DNA from: Sipunculus nudus
Lineage: Eukaryota; Annelida; Sipuncula; Golfingiida; Sipunculidae
NCBI GenBank assembly: GCA_026874595.1
Contig: CM049306.1
Span: forward strand, 93,237,642-93,301,641
DNA: 64,000 nt
Direction of reading: 5' to 3'
Below the pieces are notes generated by a model. It was not told the origin of the DNA. It did no database searches and was given only the letters and a program-made list of their open reading frames with translations. The translations under genes and the position numbers were made by a program. Positions 61,601 to 64,000 of the stretch are shown one piece after another (within the stretch, counting starts at the first letter, position 1; each line of letters starts with the position of its first letter).

Positions 61601-63002
61601 AATACCTGAAATTTTTTTGTTAAACATGAGTAACATTTGTTAAAAGAATCTTATACTTAACGTTCATGTATAGTTGTCATATAATAGGATTTAGATCTAT
61701 TAGTTTCTATTTAATGTTCAAAGCAGTGACACATACAAATTAGTCAGCAGTGATGTCTGATGCATTTTCTCCAAACTGGATATAACTGCAAGATTTTCAG
61801 TATCTCACTGGCCCTTCAATATAAATGGCCATGTAAAAATACCCATTTGTCTCGTATAAAAAATGTATCATGTGCCACAGATTATGGATTTTTAAGGTTT
61901 AACTTATCAACAGGATAAAAACATGAAGATTATATTGACATCACCATATAATGCAGTAACAAATACTTTCAGTGCAGTGTCTATGAAGGTCAAGACTGAT
62001 ACTAAGTTTGACCTCTCATTGGAGATCATTTATAAATACTTTCAGCTCCTGGAGCAAGGTTGTCTAATTTAACCTATGTGCTCGCTTGTCATTATTCTTA
62101 ATGAGATATTTGAGGAGGGTAAGGCCATAGGTATGATAGGTTGCAGTAATTAGATATCATATTGATCTGCTGTCATTATAGTGTGAGCTTTTTGCCAAGC
62201 TCTCACTGTTGGATAGGTGATACATGGTCAGTCTGAAAGCACCCAAAGATTGCTCACCTCTGAACTAAACTGTGGATCATCGTTAAACTTTTGATAACAA
62301 ATTACCATTACTCTCTGACTTGCTTCTCTATAAAATCTCATTAAAATTCCTTCATTACGTTGCTAGATACCTGCATCCATATATAAATCCATGTTATATC
62401 TGAATAAATTGGTATTTCACATTGATATGGTTTGCAATGTTTTGCATACCATATCACCTTTTCAAAGAAACAAAATACAACTATTAGATGTTGATATTTT
62501 CATGTGTAGTATTCAAACTGGAATTTGTTTATATAAAAGTTGTTCACTTAGCTGGTGAATGCATAGTACTTAGTTTTTATTGTTGTAAATGATGCACAGG
62601 TAAAACTGAAATATGTTATCTGTGCACATTATGTATCACTTTAATAGATTTTATATAATACATATCATAAAGCTAGAACTGACTAACAAATTTATATCCA
62701 CGGCCCACCCCTATTAACACCCCCAGTCAGGACAGACTAATAGCCTACACCCACACATAACCTGCACCCAGATTTGTCGGTAGAACCAATTATTTATCAG
62801 GCTTGATAACAAATTGAATCAGCCTTTAATGCTGTATATATTCTGTTATCTGAATGCGGGCCCTTATGGTTATAGACTACACCTTTCCCAACTGATGGGT
62901 GGGCCTTGTGTTACACCAAGATATCCAAAAGCTTATCCTAAAAATTAAATGCGATTTTGGTTTTTATTAGTTGTTCAAAAAGATAGATAAGGCAAAAAAA
63001 AA
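58640..63002. other. Gene-free, CpG-poor DNA
   Basis: No exon passes inspection. A 128-codon minus-strand frame at 59482-59868 and a 114-codon plus-strand frame at 60043-60387 lack domain features; the second crosses a C run and an A run (60158-60193). A patch at about 60600-60880 is slightly GC-richer but unremarkable. Confidence 0.45.
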
Positions 63003-63271
63003 GGTATGGTTCTTATGCCCCACCCGCATCAATTTAACCTGCCTCATCAAAATTTTTATTTTGATTTTCATCTTTCAAGGAGATAAAATAATACAATTTG
63101 ATCAGATTTCCTTTGTTATGTAGTGCTTTTACCTGTATAGCAAAGAAAATATGTTATTATCATGCTTTTACCCTGGTCATATGACATTTTTATTTAAACA
63201 TACAAAAAAACTGGTAAAACAATAAATTGCCCAGCCACACTGATTTTGAAAAATGTGCCTGATAACCATAC
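63003..63271 (-). mobile_element. MITE, GGTATGGTTC family, inverted copy
   Basis: GGTATGGTTCTTATGCCCC at the left and GTGCCTGATAACCATAC at the right are the eroded terminal repeats. Relative to the copy at 53590 it is in opposite orientation: CACCCGCATCAATTT lies at its left end. Internal words such as TCAAAATTTTTATTTTGATT are shared. Length is 269 bp. Confidence 0.8.
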
Positions 63272-63946
63272 TCGTTTTTTGTATACTTTTAGTGTTTTAG
63301 ACAGCTTTTGGCTCTGAAAATGGTAATATGTAATCTTAAAGTCAGAAATAGTCATAGATGTCTTTTCCCTTGGAACACTGGAACCTTGGTAGATTGAGAT
63401 AACAATGGAATATCGGCATTTATAAGTAATCAGATAAATTTTAATTTATATTTTCTAAATGATTAATAGTTCCTTTTAATAATACCATTGTTCAGTAGCT
63501 TATACCATTTAATATATATCATTGATACATTGCCACACAACCATACTGTTATACAGTTATAATTCTTTTTCTGTATTAATTTTTATATAAAAGAAATAAT
63601 TTACTAAAACTTGAAAGTTACACCCTGTCACATGTAATTTTGTATCCAGCATCAGGTAACATCTTTAACAATTTGTCTTCTCTCATGTTTGAACAGTATC
63701 ACAATATCAGTGTGTGAAAGCTGAATAAACCTACTAAAACACCAGCTTAATGTCCATAGGGGCTCTCCGGTATCTGGAAATAGAAACTCATCTGAGTATG
63801 GATCGGGAAGAGAACAGTCATAAACAGTCTGTAATAATGTCATGTTATGATCAGATGATAGTTGGAGACATGACGTGACCAGAATATGCTGAATCAGCAC
63901 ATCCAACAGTCTATAACGGGATGTTACTCTATTTCTGTCACTTCAG

Positions 63947-64000
63947 GGCCCCCCTCTAACAGTCAATCAGTGGATGGTTGTTCAGCGGCACACAGGTGTC
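63947..64000 (+). CDS. Candidate exon start, cut by the window edge
   Basis: A good pyrimidine-rich acceptor, TTACTCTATTTCTGTCACTTCAG, ends at 63946. The following 54 bases are more GC-rich, keep CpG and are open in two frames, GPPLTVNQWMVVQRHTGV or PPSNSQSVDGCSAAHRC; the third is stopped. The frame needed for a direct join to either 7047-7342 or 52706-52887 is the stopped one. Too little is visible to judge further. Confidence 0.3.

Overview
This window looks like eukaryotic, intron-dominated DNA from a marine mollusc (bivalve or gastropod). The evidence is the AT-rich composition, the absence of long open reading frames, canonical GT/AG splice sites around short exon-like islands, and many repeats of molluscan style: CCGCCG-rich element heads, internal tandem arrays, a GGTGGCGCCACC palindrome and AGGTCA-type arrays. 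The assignment rests on repeat style, not on a recognised gene. No tRNA, rRNA or CRISPR feature was found.

Layout. 0-7.35 kb is relatively rich in CpG. It holds a decayed LINE reverse-transcriptase fragment (minus strand, 1.84-2.28 kb), a probable transcribed 5' region (about 3.6-4.2 kb, ending at a splice donor), a 1-kb terminal-inverted-repeat element (5.09-6.12 kb), and the best gene evidence in the window. That evidence is a short promoter-like block (GCATGCGCA plus GATTGG) followed by a first coding exon (7047-7342) encoding a basic N-terminus and a leucine-zipper coiled coil, cut by a clean GTGAGT donor. From 7.35 kb on, CpG becomes rare outside repeats, as expected for a methylated gene body. 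Most of the remaining 56 kb is therefore probably intronic or intergenic. The only other good exon candidate is 52706-52887, with a 54-bp partial exon candidate at the right edge (63947 onward). Reading phases do not join these candidates directly to the 7047 exon, so intermediate exons, or more than one gene, must be involved if they are real.

The most informative content is mobile DNA. Two non-autonomous Helitron-like elements (12023-15795 plus strand, 24139-25961 minus strand) share A^T insertion sites, TTGTATCC 5' ends, a 5' hairpin whose pairing is kept while its bases change, subterminal inverted repeats, and a 3' hairpin 7-8 nt before CTAG. Each carries its own dimeric tandem array (289 bp and 280 bp). 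The 289-bp array is packed with AGGTCAAAGGTCAAGGTCA, a consensus nuclear-receptor binding string. A truncated third copy lies at 17952. A 2.16-kb foldback element (47905-50060) has arms of about 0.5 kb built from nested palindromes of CTCGCCTAGGCGAG and sits inside a (TA)n tract. A 2.8-kb inverted-repeat element (43184-45968) holds two nearly identical 460-bp MITEs with TTAA duplications. A third MITE family with an 18-19-bp terminal repeat occurs three times. Further tandem-repeat elements lie at 56.2-57.2 kb and 58.1-58.5 kb, and a degenerate repeat rich in splice-donor-like motifs lies at 36.7-37.5 kb.
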